This document shows positions 42,091 to 50,726 of a DNA stretch of 64,000 nucleotides, in pieces; position 1 is the first letter of the stretch, and every line of letters begins with the position of its first letter. The notes under the pieces were generated by a model. That model saw only the letters and a list, made by a program, of their open reading frames with translations, searched no databases and was not told the DNA's origin. This DNA comes from an uncultured Collinsella sp. (GTDB lineage Bacteria; Actinomycetota; Coriobacteriia; Coriobacteriales; Coriobacteriaceae). The translations under genes and the position numbers were made by a program. The DNA lies in NCBI GenBank assembly GCA_934668875.1, contig CAKUON010000005.1:1-64000 (forward strand). The letters run 5' to 3'.

Positions 42091-44319
42091 ATGCGTAATT
42101 CTGTATCCGACGTCACGGACGCCGAGATTCTGGACGAGACCCGCGAGGCCATGACCCAGGCTGCTTTCGATGCCGCCGATGAGGCCAATGCTGCCCAGGC
42201 CGTCGAGTCCGCTACCGAGAGCCTGCCCGCCTTTGACGAGCTGGGGCTTTCGGACGAGATGCTTCGTGCTATCGAGAACCTGGGCTACACGGCGCCGACG
42301 CCTGTCCAGGCCGGCTCGATTCCTGTGGTGCTCGAAGGCCGCGATCTGCTTGCCGCCGCTCAGACTGGCACCGGCAAGACGGCGGCTTTCTTGCTGCCGA
42401 CCATGAACAACCTGGAGCACATCGCTCCGCCCAAGCCCGTGCGCGAGCGCGGCAGCCGCAACCGCCGTCGCGGTGCCAAGAAGCCCGAGGGCAACGGCCG
42501 CGGCCCCGTGATGCTCGTCATCACCCCCACGCGCGAGCTTGCCCAGCAGATCGACGAGGTCGCGAGCAAGATCGCCGACGTCACCGGCCACGTCGCCGTG
42601 ACCGTCGTGGGTGGCGTGAGCTACAAGCCCCAGACCGCGGCGCTCAAGTATGGCTGCGACATCCTGGTCGCCACGCCGGGCCGTCTGGTCGATCTGATTG
42701 AGCAGGGCGCCTGCCACCTGGACGAGGTCAAGGTGCTGGTGCTCGACGAGGCCGACCGTATGCTCGACATGGGCTTTTTGCCCGCCGTCCGCCGCATCGT
42801 GCGCGAGACGCCGGCCGAGCGCCAGACGCTGCTGTTCTCGGCGACCCTCGACGAGGAGGCCGTGGGCGAGATCACCGACCTGGTGAGCGACCCGGCCCGC
42901 GTGGAGATCGCGCCGGCCACGTCGACCGCCGACACTGTCGATCAGTTTGTGTTCCCGGTGTCTATCGAGGCCAAGAACAACCTGTTGCCCGAGTTCCTCA
43001 AGAAGGAAGGTCCGGAGCGCACCATCGTCTTTATGCGTACCAAGCATCGCGCCGACAGCTGCTGCCGTCGTCTGGAGCGTAAGGGCATCAAGGCCGCCGC
43101 GATTCACGGCAACCGCAGCCAGGCCCAGCGCGAGCGCGCGCTTTCGGCCTTCCGCGACGGTACCGTCGACGTGTTGGTGGCAACCGACGTGCTCGCCCGC
43201 GGCATCGACATTAGCGACGTGCGCTACGTCGTGAACTTTGACGTGCCGGCCGAGCCGACCGACTACATCCACCGCATTGGCCGTACCGGCCGTGCCGGCG
43301 AGCTGGGCTGGGCCATCACGTTTGTGACCGAGCAGGACGTCGATGAGTTCTACGAGATAGAGAAGCTCATGGACAAGACGGCCGACATTTACGAGGCCGG
43401 CGACCTGCACGTGGGTCCCAACCCGCCTGCCGTTGATCCCGAGCGCAATCCTGCGGCCTTTAAGGTGAAGAAGAAGACCAAGCGCGGCAAGTCCAAGAGC
43501 AAGAAGAAGCTTGAGCAGGCGCGTCGCGACGGCAAACGCAATGGCGACGATTACGGCGATGTTGCCGGTCGTTCCAACCGCGGTCGCGATGAGCGCCGTG
43601 GCGACGGCGAGCGTCCGAGCCGTCCCAAGCGCGGCGGTAAGACCCGCGTGCGCGAGGGCGTTCAGGCCCGCGTGGACGAGGCCGTTGAGAGCGTGGCCCG
43701 CGAGATGGCTGCCGAGGAGCGCGGCGGTGCTGCTGAGCAGGGCCCGCGTGGCAACCGTGCCGAGCGTCGTGCCAAGCAGTTCCAGGGCGAGGCACACCGC
43801 CGCCGTCGCGAGGACGAGGATCGCGGCGGTCGTCGTCGTGTCGAGCGCGAGGGCGAGGGCCGTGGTTCGCGCGGCGGCAAGCGCGGTTCGGGCGCTCGTC
43901 GTCGTTCCGGTCGCGACGACGAGCGCGGCGCACGTGATGAGCGTCGCGGCGGCGAGGCTCGCGGTGAGCGCGATGGTCGTGGCGGCGAGTCCCGTGGCGG
44001 CAAGCGCTTTGACGAGCGTGGTGGCCGCGAGGGCGCTCGTGGCAACGGCGGCCGCAGCGGCGCCGGCCGCTCTGGTGAGTCGCGCGATCGTCGTGATCCG
44101 CGTGCCAGCCGCGATCGTCGCGATGACTGGCGCAACTACGACGACACCCGCGAGGAGCGTCGTGGCGGCTATCGTGGCGGGCGTGGCGGCAACCAGGCCG
44201 GCTCCCGCGGCGGTCGTGCCGGCGGTCGCGATAACCGTGGCAGCTATGGCAATAGTCGTGATGGCAAGCGCGGTAGCAGCTCCCGCCGCCCCGGTGACGG
44301 CGGCGGCAAGCGCAAGTAA
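42091..44319 (+). CDS. deaD: DEAD-box ATP-dependent RNA helicase
   Basis: This 742-residue RNA helicase has the Q motif region (GYTAPTPVQ), Walker A AQTGTGKT near 91, PTRELA, DEAD near 219 (VLDEADRMLDMGF), SAT, and the second RecA domain with ARGIDI and HRIGRTGRAG. A basic linker and a 300-residue tail follow, rich in R, G, D and E in RGG-like runs, which should bind RNA and is probably disordered. The tail is longer than in most DeaD proteins. The ATG at 42091 follows aagga; upstream alternatives at 42055 are weaker. It is monocistronic. Confidence 0.93.
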   Translation: MRNSVSDVTDAEILDETREAMTQAAFDAADEANAAQAVESATESLPAFDELGLSDEMLRAIENLGYTAPTPVQAGSIPVVLEGRDLLAAAQTGTGKTAAFLLPTMNNLEHIAPPKPVRERGSRNRRRGAKKPEGNGRGPVMLVITPTRELAQQIDEVASKIADVTGHVAVTVVGGVSYKPQTAALKYGCDILVATPGRLVDLIEQGACHLDEVKVLVLDEADRMLDMGFLPAVRRIVRETPAERQTLLFSATLDEEAVGEITDLVSDPARVEIAPATSTADTVDQFVFPVSIEAKNNLLPEFLKKEGPERTIVFMRTKHRADSCCRRLERKGIKAAAIHGNRSQAQRERALSAFRDGTVDVLVATDVLARGIDISDVRYVVNFDVPAEPTDYIHRIGRTGRAGELGWAITFVTEQDVDEFYEIEKLMDKTADIYEAGDLHVGPNPPAVDPERNPAAFKVKKKTKRGKSKSKKKLEQARRDGKRNGDDYGDVAGRSNRGRDERRGDGERPSRPKRGGKTRVREGVQARVDEAVESVAREMAAEERGGAAEQGPRGNRAERRAKQFQGEAHRRRREDEDRGGRRRVEREGEGRGSRGGKRGSGARRRSGRDDERGARDERRGGEARGERDGRGGESRGGKRFDERGGREGARGNGGRSGAGRSGESRDRRDPRASRDRRDDWRNYDDTREERRGGYRGGRGGNQAGSRGGRAGGRDNRGSYGNSRDGKRGSSSRRPGDGGGKRK

Positions 44320-44353
44320 GATGCGCATCGCGCGCTAGCGTGAGACAAGCTAA

Positions 44354-44384
44354 GGGCCCGAGCAAACAACGCTCGGGCCCTTTT
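44354..44384 (+). terminator. Terminator of DEAD-box helicase gene
   Basis: A perfect 10-bp stem (gggcccgagc 44354-44363 with gctcgggccc 44371-44380) is followed by tttt and a further T-rich tail. Confidence 0.9.
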
Positions 44385-44490
44385 GTTTGCCGTGTCCATC
44401 GCTAATTCAAACGTGATTTTCTCGGGAATGCATCTGGGGGATGCTGAGGACCTATTTTCCGCCATGCAGCAATGGGTCCTATGGAGTGCG

Positions 44491-44727
44491 CCGTGCATTT
44501 TTTGGAGTATTCTGCAGTTCGAGTTGTCTGCATATGATTCGACGTCGCCAACGGTGGCCTTCGGATATCCCTAGCGAGCGTTCCGAGTCAGATTTCGCCG
44601 TTTTCCGGAGCAGGGGCGCGTCATTCTCGCCATGTCGGGACTTAGAACGATACGGCGCCCTACAGTTTTGCCCACCCGCGGCGGTGCTGGCGCGGTCACG
44701 TTGCAGAATACTCCGTTTTTTGCACGG
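44491..44727. mobile_element. MITE-like element with 26-bp inverted ends
   Basis: The left end (44491-44516: ccgtgca, T6, ggagtattctgca) and right end (44702-44727) are inverted copies, identical at 20 of 26 positions; only the A/T tract in the middle differs. The 237-bp span has no convincing gene. Outside the ends, short similarity continues. Size and structure fit a miniature, non-autonomous element or an old one. The rest of 44,385-44,937 holds only the operator-like repeats described next. Confidence 0.5.
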
Positions 44728-44764
44728 GCCAGGATGGGGTACCTCAGGAGAACGCGGCGATATC

Positions 44765-44854
44765 CCGTAAATATATACAATCTGTACCGTAATTTATACA
44801 AAACGAAGAGGCAGACAGCGTAGGGTGGGTGCATTGGGGTGCTTGGTGCACCAA
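44765..44854. promoter_or_regulatory. Direct repeats and palindrome upstream of EFR1 gene
   Basis: Two AT-rich direct repeats (ccgtaaatatatacaa 44765-44780 and ccgtaatttatacaaa 44787-44802) are 22 bp apart, two turns of the helix. Some 40 bp further on lies the perfect palindrome ttggtgcaccaa (44843-44854). A possible -10 (gtatact) is at about 44874. These could be binding sites controlling the ferredoxin gene. Confidence 0.4.
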
Positions 44855-44937
44855 AACGGGGATCCCATGCGCCGTATACTCTGTCTGAATGTGAAAACGG
44901 CTTGACGCGTTGCCTGGCGTAGGGGGAGGGTGCCTCG

Positions 44938-45699
44938 ATGAGCGTATTCGAAATTGTGTTTAGTCCGACGGGTGGAACGCGGAAGGTGTCTGGCCTTGTG
45001 GCCGGGGCACTGGACAAGAATACCGTTACCGTCGATCTGACCGATAGCGGGCTAGATTTCAGCGCTGTCTCGATGACTGAGGACGACGTGGCCGTAATCT
45101 CTGTGCCGGCGTATGCCGGTAGAATCCCGGCTGTGGTGGCTGACCGGTTGGGCATGGTGCGCGGCAACGGGGCTCGGACTGTTTTGGTTTGTGTATACGG
45201 AAACCGCGCGTTTGAGGACACGCTCGTAGAGCTGGAGGACGTTGCGAAGCGCGCCGGATTTAGGGTGGTTGCAGCGGTTTCTGCTATTGCCGAGCATTCC
45301 GTTGCTCGTCAGTTTGCTGCTGGGCGACCGGATGCGCAGGATGCGGCGCAGCTCGCAGAGTTTGCGCAGCAAATTCAGCAAAAGCTGTTGGCTGAGGATG
45401 CGCCCGAGCCCTCTATTCCCGGCAATCGTCCTTATAAACAAGCTGGAAGTCACCGTATGGCACCCGAGGCAACAGAGGATTGCGTCTTCTGCGGTGCATG
45501 CGCCGCGGCGTGCCCCGTTTGTGCTATCGAAAAGGGCGACCCCAAGCGAACAGCTGGCGAGGCGTGCATCTCCTGCATGCGCTGCATCGCCGTATGTCCG
45601 CGAGGCGCTCGCAAGCTTGATCTCAACAAGCTATCCGCTGTTTCCCAGATGCTGAGCAAGGTTTGCGTCGTGCGGAAGGAATGCGAGCTCTTCATCTAG
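44938..45699 (+). CDS. EFR1-family ferredoxin with flavodoxin-like domain
   Basis: This 253-residue electron-transfer protein has an N-terminal flavodoxin fold (FSPTGGTRKVSGLV binds the FMN phosphate; VPAYAGRIPA). Its C terminus carries two [4Fe-4S] motifs (CVFCGACAAACPVCAI and CISCMRCIAVCPRGA). The arrangement matches EFR1 ferrodoxins of anaerobes. A strong site (gggggaggg) precedes the ATG. It stands alone. It probably moves electrons between ferredoxin and flavin pools; the partner is not evident. Confidence 0.9.
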   Translation: MSVFEIVFSPTGGTRKVSGLVAGALDKNTVTVDLTDSGLDFSAVSMTEDDVAVISVPAYAGRIPAVVADRLGMVRGNGARTVLVCVYGNRAFEDTLVELEDVAKRAGFRVVAAVSAIAEHSVARQFAAGRPDAQDAAQLAEFAQQIQQKLLAEDAPEPSIPGNRPYKQAGSHRMAPEATEDCVFCGACAAACPVCAIEKGDPKRTAGEACISCMRCIAVCPRGARKLDLNKLSAVSQMLSKVCVVRKECELFI

Positions 45700-45870
45700 C
45701 GCATACGAAATTGCTGCAAGGAGCGTCTCTGGGTGCCGGCGGGAAAGGAACGTCCCTAAGTGCCGCTTAAATACCGTTTATCGAAGAATAAATACCGCTC
45801 ACCGGTCATAATGACTATCCTGGCTTTGCTGTTGCCTACAATAATAACCCTCGTAAAAAGAAATGCGGAA

Positions 45871-45957
45871 GGTTACCGAGTCCCTCGGACGTGGGCCTAA
45901 CCAAAGTCTTTGAACGGATGTGTCTCTATGGACGCATTCGCTTGATTTTGGTTGGGC
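45871..45957 (+). promoter_or_regulatory. Candidate antiterminator / terminator leader of the PTS operon
   Basis: In the leader of the EIIA gene a 32-nt stem-loop (45871-45902) begins GGTTACCGAG and ends GGCCTAACC. Its length and ends resemble the RNA antiterminator bound by BglG/LicT proteins. Its 3' part (gcctaaccaaa, 45895-45905) can instead pair with tttggttgggc (45947-45957) to form a terminator-like stem. The two folds exclude each other, as in known LicT leaders, and a BglG-type protein is encoded in this operon. The T-run after the second stem is weak. Confidence 0.45.
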
Positions 45958-45982
45958 TATATTTATGAAGGGACATGCCACC

Positions 45983-46495
45983 ATGGGTTTCTTTTCTCGC
46001 CTGATGGGCGGTTCGGATGAGCAGAAGACTGCAACTTCCGAGTTCGAAATCCTCGCTCCTGTTTCCGGCGAGCTTGTTCACCTAGAAAAAACCAATGATC
46101 CCGCTTTTAGCAGCCGTGCCGTGGGCGATGGCGTTGCCGTGGTTCCCCAAGAGGGAACGGTGTGCGCTCCTGTCTCCGGTACTGTCGCGGCGCTGTTTCC
46201 GACTGAGCACGCGCTGGGCATCATGTCCGACGACAGCTCTGCTCAGGTGATGCTGCATATCGGAATCGACACTGTTAAACTTGAGGGCAAGGGCTTCCAT
46301 GCGCTCGTTGCCCAGGGTGACCATGTCGACGCGGGCCAGCCCCTCGTCGAGGTCGATTTCGACGCGGTCCGCGCCGCCGGCTTCGATCCCACGGTCTTCG
46401 TTATCGTGTGCGAGCGTTCGGAGAACTCGACTCTTCGTGAGCATGCTTCCGGCCCTGTTGCTGTTAAAGAGCCTGTCGTCTGGCTTTCCGAGTAA
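45983..46495 (+). CDS. crr: PTS glucose-type EIIA component
   Basis: This 170-residue phosphocarrier has the EIIA-Glc fold, with ILAPVSGELVHLE near the start and the phospho-accepting H92 in VMLHIGIDTVKL. It would pass phosphate from HPr to the EIICB encoded downstream, which lacks its own EIIA domain. The ATG at 45983 follows gaaggga; an ATG at 45965 is an alternative. First gene of a four-gene alpha-glucoside operon. Confidence 0.93.
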   Translation: MGFFSRLMGGSDEQKTATSEFEILAPVSGELVHLEKTNDPAFSSRAVGDGVAVVPQEGTVCAPVSGTVAALFPTEHALGIMSDDSSAQVMLHIGIDTVKLEGKGFHALVAQGDHVDAGQPLVEVDFDAVRAAGFDPTVFVIVCERSENSTLREHASGPVAVKEPVVWLSE

Positions 46496-46513
46496 ATTCT
46501 TGTGGTGGGTACC

Positions 46514-47368
46514 GTGGTTATCAAGCGAGTTTTCAACAATAACGTCGCAATGGTCACTTCGGACGATGGCTCCGAGCTCATCGTCATCGGCCGAGGCCTC
46601 TGCTTTGGCCGTCATGCCGGCGATGCTATCGATGAAGCATCGGTCGAAAAGACCTATGCGCTGCAGGAGGGCACTTCTCAGGATTCGCGTACGATTGACC
46701 GCTTGGCACATCTTTTGGAGTCCATCCCCACCGTCAACCTCGTGATTGCCGAAGACATTGTTCAGATGCTCCGTCGAGAGCTCAATGTCGATATCAATGA
46801 CAAGATTCTCATCGCTCTCGCAGACCATATCAGCCTCGCCCTCGATCGCGAGCGCAAAGGCGTTCCCTGCGAGAACCCGCTGCTGCTCGAGATCCAGCAG
46901 TTCTATCGCAAGGAGTACGCGCTTGCGGGCCGTGCGCTGCAGATTATCAAGGAGTATATGGGCATCCAGATGAGCGAAGAAGAGCAGGGTTTTATTACGC
47001 TGCATATCGTCAACGCCACCATGCCGCAACGCTCCGACCGTCTCATCATCTCGGTCCAGCTTGTTCGCGACGTGCTTGCGATTGTTTCCGAGCGCTATGC
47101 TACGACCCTCGATGACACCTCGCTGCCTTACGAACGTTTCGTTCGTCACCTGCAGTTTTTCGCACAGCGAGCGCTCGATCCTGCGGCCGGGCAAATCAAT
47201 GGCGATGCGCTGTTCCGAATCGATGAAACTAAGTATCCGTGCGCGTTCACGTGCGCAGATGCCATAGCCGCCCACTTGTCGTCTACCTATAACGTTGTCG
47301 TTACCGATGCCGAGAAGAGTTATCTCGCATATCACATTGTTAACCTGCTTGGAGAACCTGGTCTCTAG
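46514..47368 (+). CDS. BglG/LicT-family transcription antiterminator
   Basis: This protein of about 284 residues has an RNA-binding CAT domain (VIKRVFNNNVAMV to about 60) and two PTS-regulated PRD domains with conserved histidines (ADHISLAL; LHIVNAT; YLAYHIVNLLG). It is expected to bind a leader RNA when sugar is present and prevent termination. A GTG at 46514 gives the usual family start; another GTG at 46502 is open. It lies between EIIA and EIICB, and a candidate target lies in the leader at 45871. Confidence 0.92.
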   Translation: MVIKRVFNNNVAMVTSDDGSELIVIGRGLCFGRHAGDAIDEASVEKTYALQEGTSQDSRTIDRLAHLLESIPTVNLVIAEDIVQMLRRELNVDINDKILIALADHISLALDRERKGVPCENPLLLEIQQFYRKEYALAGRALQIIKEYMGIQMSEEEQGFITLHIVNATMPQRSDRLIISVQLVRDVLAIVSERYATTLDDTSLPYERFVRHLQFFAQRALDPAAGQINGDALFRIDETKYPCAFTCADAIAAHLSSTYNVVVTDAEKSYLAYHIVNLLGEPGL

Positions 47369-47467
47369 GCATAACGTGCCCATACATCGATTGATATAAG
47401 GCAAGGCTCACGGTCTTGTCCAGGGCACATCTGTCTTAATTTGCGGAAAAGGAAGGGGAGTACCGCT

Positions 47468-49084
47468 ATGACCGCAAAAAAGAAGTTCAATTTCAAAGCG
47501 CCGTTGGAGGTGTTCGCGAAGTCAATCGTCCAGCCGATGATGTACCTCTCGGTTGCCGGCATTCTGCTCATCGTGGGCATCATTCTAACCAACAAGACCA
47601 TCTGCGCCATGATTCCCGTGCTGGGCTCCGGTCCGTTCCAGCTTGTGGGCGCCGTTGTCTATCAGTCGCTGATGTTTATCATCAACAACCTCTCGATTCT
47701 GTTCTGCGTGGGCATCGCCGGCGCCATGGCAAAGAAGAACAAGGGCCATGCTTCGCTGATCGCCCTGATGTCGTTCTTCCTGTTCCTTCAGGCCAATAAC
47801 ATCGTGCTCAACGCCACCGGCTCTCTTGCCGAAGCGAGCGGCATGCTCGGCCTTACCGGAACCGGCCAGAGCACCGTTATGGGCATTCAGGTGCTCGATA
47901 CCGGCGTGTTTGGCGGCATCATTCTTGGTTGCATCACCGGTGCCGTGTTCAACAAGTACTCGAACAAGCAGTTCCCCATTGCTCTTTCGATGTTCTCGGG
48001 CGTTCGCTTCCCGTTCCTGATCATGATCATCATCTCCTGGATCATGGGCGCTGGCTTCTGCATCGTTTGGCCTCCGGTTCAGGGCGCCATCTCCTCCGTT
48101 GCCGGCATTATTAAGGAGTCGGGCAACATCGGCCTCTTTATCTACGGCATGCTCAACAAGCTGCTCGTTCCCACCGGTCTGCACCACCTCATCTACACCC
48201 CGTTCCAGTTCTCCGATGTGGGCGGCACCCTGACGCTTGGCGATCAGGTTATCGCCGGCGCCTATCCCATCCGTGTTGCCGAGATGGCAATGACGGGCCA
48301 GCCCTTCTCCGATAGCACGTATTTCAACAGCTACACCTTCAACAACCTGTGGCCCTACATCGGTATCGGTCTCGCCTTTATCTTCACCGCTTACAAGGGG
48401 AACAAGGACAAGACCAAGGCCGTTATCATCCCGCTGATCATCACCGCCGTGCTCTCCTGTGTCACCGAGCCCATGGACTTCCTCTTTGTCTTTGCCGCTC
48501 CCGTGCTCTTTGTCGTTCACTCGGTTCTTTCCGGTATCTTCCTGGTCCTGCTCAAGGTCCTCTCCGTGCCCGCTTCGACTGCAGGCGGCATCATCAACAT
48601 CGTGGTTTCCAACCTGGTCCTCGGTGTCGACAAGACCAACTGGCCGGTTATGCTGGTGCTTGGAGTTGTCAACGCCGCTCTGTACTTCTTCCTCTTCACC
48701 TTCCTTATTAAGAAGCTCAACCTCCACACCCCTGGTCGCGAGGAAGAGTCCGAGCTCGCCGAGTCCGTTGCCGAGGGCGAGGCCGCCGCGTCTGTCGCGG
48801 TGAAGCAGGGCGCTGTTGCCGCAGCTCCCGCAGAGGGCGTCGATGCAGGTATTGCCGACCTGGTCGCAGGTCTTGGCGGCAAGGACAACATCGAGGAGCT
48901 CGAGAACTGCTTTACGCGTCTCCGCGTGAACGTTAAGAACCCGGACCTCATCGATGAGAACCTCATCAACCACGTGCCCAACAGCGGCATCAACCGCAAC
49001 GGCAACAATATCCAGATCATCTTTGGCATGAAGGTCGCCGAGATGCGCGACAAGGTCGAAAACGCAATTGAGAAGGAGCAGTAA
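47468..49084 (+). CDS. PTS alpha-glucoside-type EIICB permease
   Basis: This 538-residue protein transports and phosphorylates a sugar. The EIIC part (1-420) has about ten membrane helices (VFAKSIVQPMMYLSVAG, LIYTPFQF, SCVTEPMDFLFVFAAP). A flexible alanine-glutamate linker leads to an EIIB domain with phospho-cysteine C481 in LENCFTRLRV. It has no EIIA domain. The maltose/alpha-glucoside group (MalX/GlvC-like) is suggested by the GH4 neighbour. Ribosome site ggaaggggag precedes the ATG. Confidence 0.93.
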   Translation: MTAKKKFNFKAPLEVFAKSIVQPMMYLSVAGILLIVGIILTNKTICAMIPVLGSGPFQLVGAVVYQSLMFIINNLSILFCVGIAGAMAKKNKGHASLIALMSFFLFLQANNIVLNATGSLAEASGMLGLTGTGQSTVMGIQVLDTGVFGGIILGCITGAVFNKYSNKQFPIALSMFSGVRFPFLIMIIISWIMGAGFCIVWPPVQGAISSVAGIIKESGNIGLFIYGMLNKLLVPTGLHHLIYTPFQFSDVGGTLTLGDQVIAGAYPIRVAEMAMTGQPFSDSTYFNSYTFNNLWPYIGIGLAFIFTAYKGNKDKTKAVIIPLIITAVLSCVTEPMDFLFVFAAPVLFVVHSVLSGIFLVLLKVLSVPASTAGGIINIVVSNLVLGVDKTNWPVMLVLGVVNAALYFFLFTFLIKKLNLHTPGREEESELAESVAEGEAAASVAVKQGAVAAAPAEGVDAGIADLVAGLGGKDNIEELENCFTRLRVNVKNPDLIDENLINHVPNSGINRNGNNIQIIFGMKVAEMRDKVENAIEKEQ

Positions 49085-49087
49085 ACA

Positions 49088-50470
49088 ATGATCATTACTC
49101 TGTGTGGTGGCGGATCCACCTTTACCCCCGGCATCGTCAAGTCCATTGCCCTGCGCAAGGACGAGCTCGACGTTGACGAGATTCGTCTGTACGACATCAA
49201 CGAGGAGCGTCAGCGCAAGATCGGCGTGCTCGTGGACTGGATTCTGCACGAGGACCTTGGCCTGGACATCAAGCTTACGGTGACCACCGATAAGGAGACG
49301 GCTTTTACCGACGCGAGCTTCGTGTTTGCCCAGATGCGCGTGGGCGGCTATGCCATGCGCGAGCAGGACGAGAAGATTCCGCTGCGTCACGGCTGCGTGG
49401 GTCAGGAGACCTGCGGTTGCGGCGGCCTTGCCTATGGCATGCGCACCATCTTCCCCATGGTCGAGCTGATCGATGACGTTGAGAAGTACGCCAAGAAGGA
49501 TTACTGGATTCTCAACTACTCCAACCCCGCTGCCATTGTGTCCGAGGGCTGCCGTGTTCTGCGCCCCAACGCTCGCATCATTAACATCTGCGACATGCCG
49601 ATCGCGATCATCGACGTGGTCTGCGCCGCGCTCGATATCGACAAGAAGGATGTTGAGTACGACTACTTTGGCCTTAACCACTTTGGCTGGTTCACCTCGA
49701 TCCGTCACAAGGGCGAGGAGGTGCTTCCGCAGCTGCGCGAGTACATCAAGGAGCATGAGATTCTGCTGCCCGATTCGTACCTCAAGGGCATGGGCTCGCT
49801 GATGTCCAAGAAGCCCGAGGAGGCCACCGACGAGCACCCCGAGCAGAACCGTCACACCAAGGGCAGCTGGTACTACGTCTGGAAGGGCGAGTACGAGATC
49901 ATGGAGTGCTTCCCGGAGTACCTGCCCAACACGTATCTGAACTACTACCTGCAGCAGAAGGAGTTCGTCGAGCATTCCAACCCCGAGCGCACCCGTGCTA
50001 ACGAGGTTGAGGAGACGCGTGAGAAGAACCTCTTTGATGGTATCGACCATTACGAGAAGACCGGCGAGATCGACGAGAGCACGTTCTACGCGGGCAGCCA
50101 CGGCGATTGGATTGCCGATCTGGCCATCGCTCTGAAGAACGACACCAAGCAGCGCTTCCTGGTCATTTGCGAGAACAAGGGCGCAATCCCCAACATGCCC
50201 TACGACGCTATGGTCGAACTGCCTGCCTACATTGGCAAGAACGGCCCCGAGGTCATCAGCCGCGACAACATCCCGCTGTTCCAGCAGGGCCTCATGATGC
50301 AGCAGCTCAACTCCGAGAAGCTCGTGGTCGAGGCTACGATCGAGGGCTCTTACGAGAAGGCACTCAAGGCCTTTACGCTCAACAAGACCGTGCCTTCGAT
50401 GAAGGTTGCCAAGGAAGTTCTCGACGACATGATCGAGGCCAACAAGGGTTACTGGCCCGAGCTTAAGTAA
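49088..50470 (+). CDS. GH4 6-phospho-alpha-glucosidase
   Basis: This 460-residue enzyme hydrolyses the phosphorylated disaccharide imported by the PTS. GH4 enzymes use NAD+ and Mn2+ in a redox mechanism. The NAD site CGGGSTFTPG starts the protein, metal ligands are expected in NICDMP (near 167) and NHFGW (near 197), and VGQETCG is typical of the alpha-specific (GlvA/MalH) subgroup. It starts 4 bp after the EIICB stop, so the two are co-translated or tightly coupled. A stem-loop follows. Confidence 0.93.
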   Translation: MIITLCGGGSTFTPGIVKSIALRKDELDVDEIRLYDINEERQRKIGVLVDWILHEDLGLDIKLTVTTDKETAFTDASFVFAQMRVGGYAMREQDEKIPLRHGCVGQETCGCGGLAYGMRTIFPMVELIDDVEKYAKKDYWILNYSNPAAIVSEGCRVLRPNARIINICDMPIAIIDVVCAALDIDKKDVEYDYFGLNHFGWFTSIRHKGEEVLPQLREYIKEHEILLPDSYLKGMGSLMSKKPEEATDEHPEQNRHTKGSWYYVWKGEYEIMECFPEYLPNTYLNYYLQQKEFVEHSNPERTRANEVEETREKNLFDGIDHYEKTGEIDESTFYAGSHGDWIADLAIALKNDTKQRFLVICENKGAIPNMPYDAMVELPAYIGKNGPEVISRDNIPLFQQGLMMQQLNSEKLVVEATIEGSYEKALKAFTLNKTVPSMKVAKEVLDDMIEANKGYWPELK

Positions 50471-50504
50471 AAGCAACAGGGTCGCTGACCGCATACCTGA
50501 AGCA

Positions 50505-50538
50505 ATGCCCCGTCCACGTGATTGCGTGGGCGGGGCAT
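50505..50538 (+). terminator. Hairpin after the GH4 gene
   Basis: atgccccgtccacg (50505-50518) pairs fully with cgtgggcggggcat (50525-50538), with one G-T pair. The following T-run is short (cgtcattt), so termination may be partial. Confidence 0.65.
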
Positions 50539-50726
50539 CGTCATTTGGTAACGCGTTTTATCAAATATGGCATTTATCTGCGGTAATGTTCGTTTTCACC
50601 GCTGAGGGCGACATTTTATACCGCCTGCCGAACCGTGTGGAGACCTAACAACTTTTTAGGTCAGTGTTGTGCGTGTAGCAACTTCGCCCGGCCTCGCCTC
50701 CGGGCCGCCATGTGAGAGGGGATCTT

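Noticed and set aside
42025..44328. Long minus-strand frame opposite the DEAD-box gene
   Set aside because: Its low-complexity Ala/Thr composition is the mirror of Arg/Gly codons; the plus-strand helicase motifs are clear.
47585..50494. 969-aa minus-strand frame opposite the PTS and GH4 genes
   Set aside because: It spans two well-identified plus-strand genes, has no motif, and is a codon-bias shadow.
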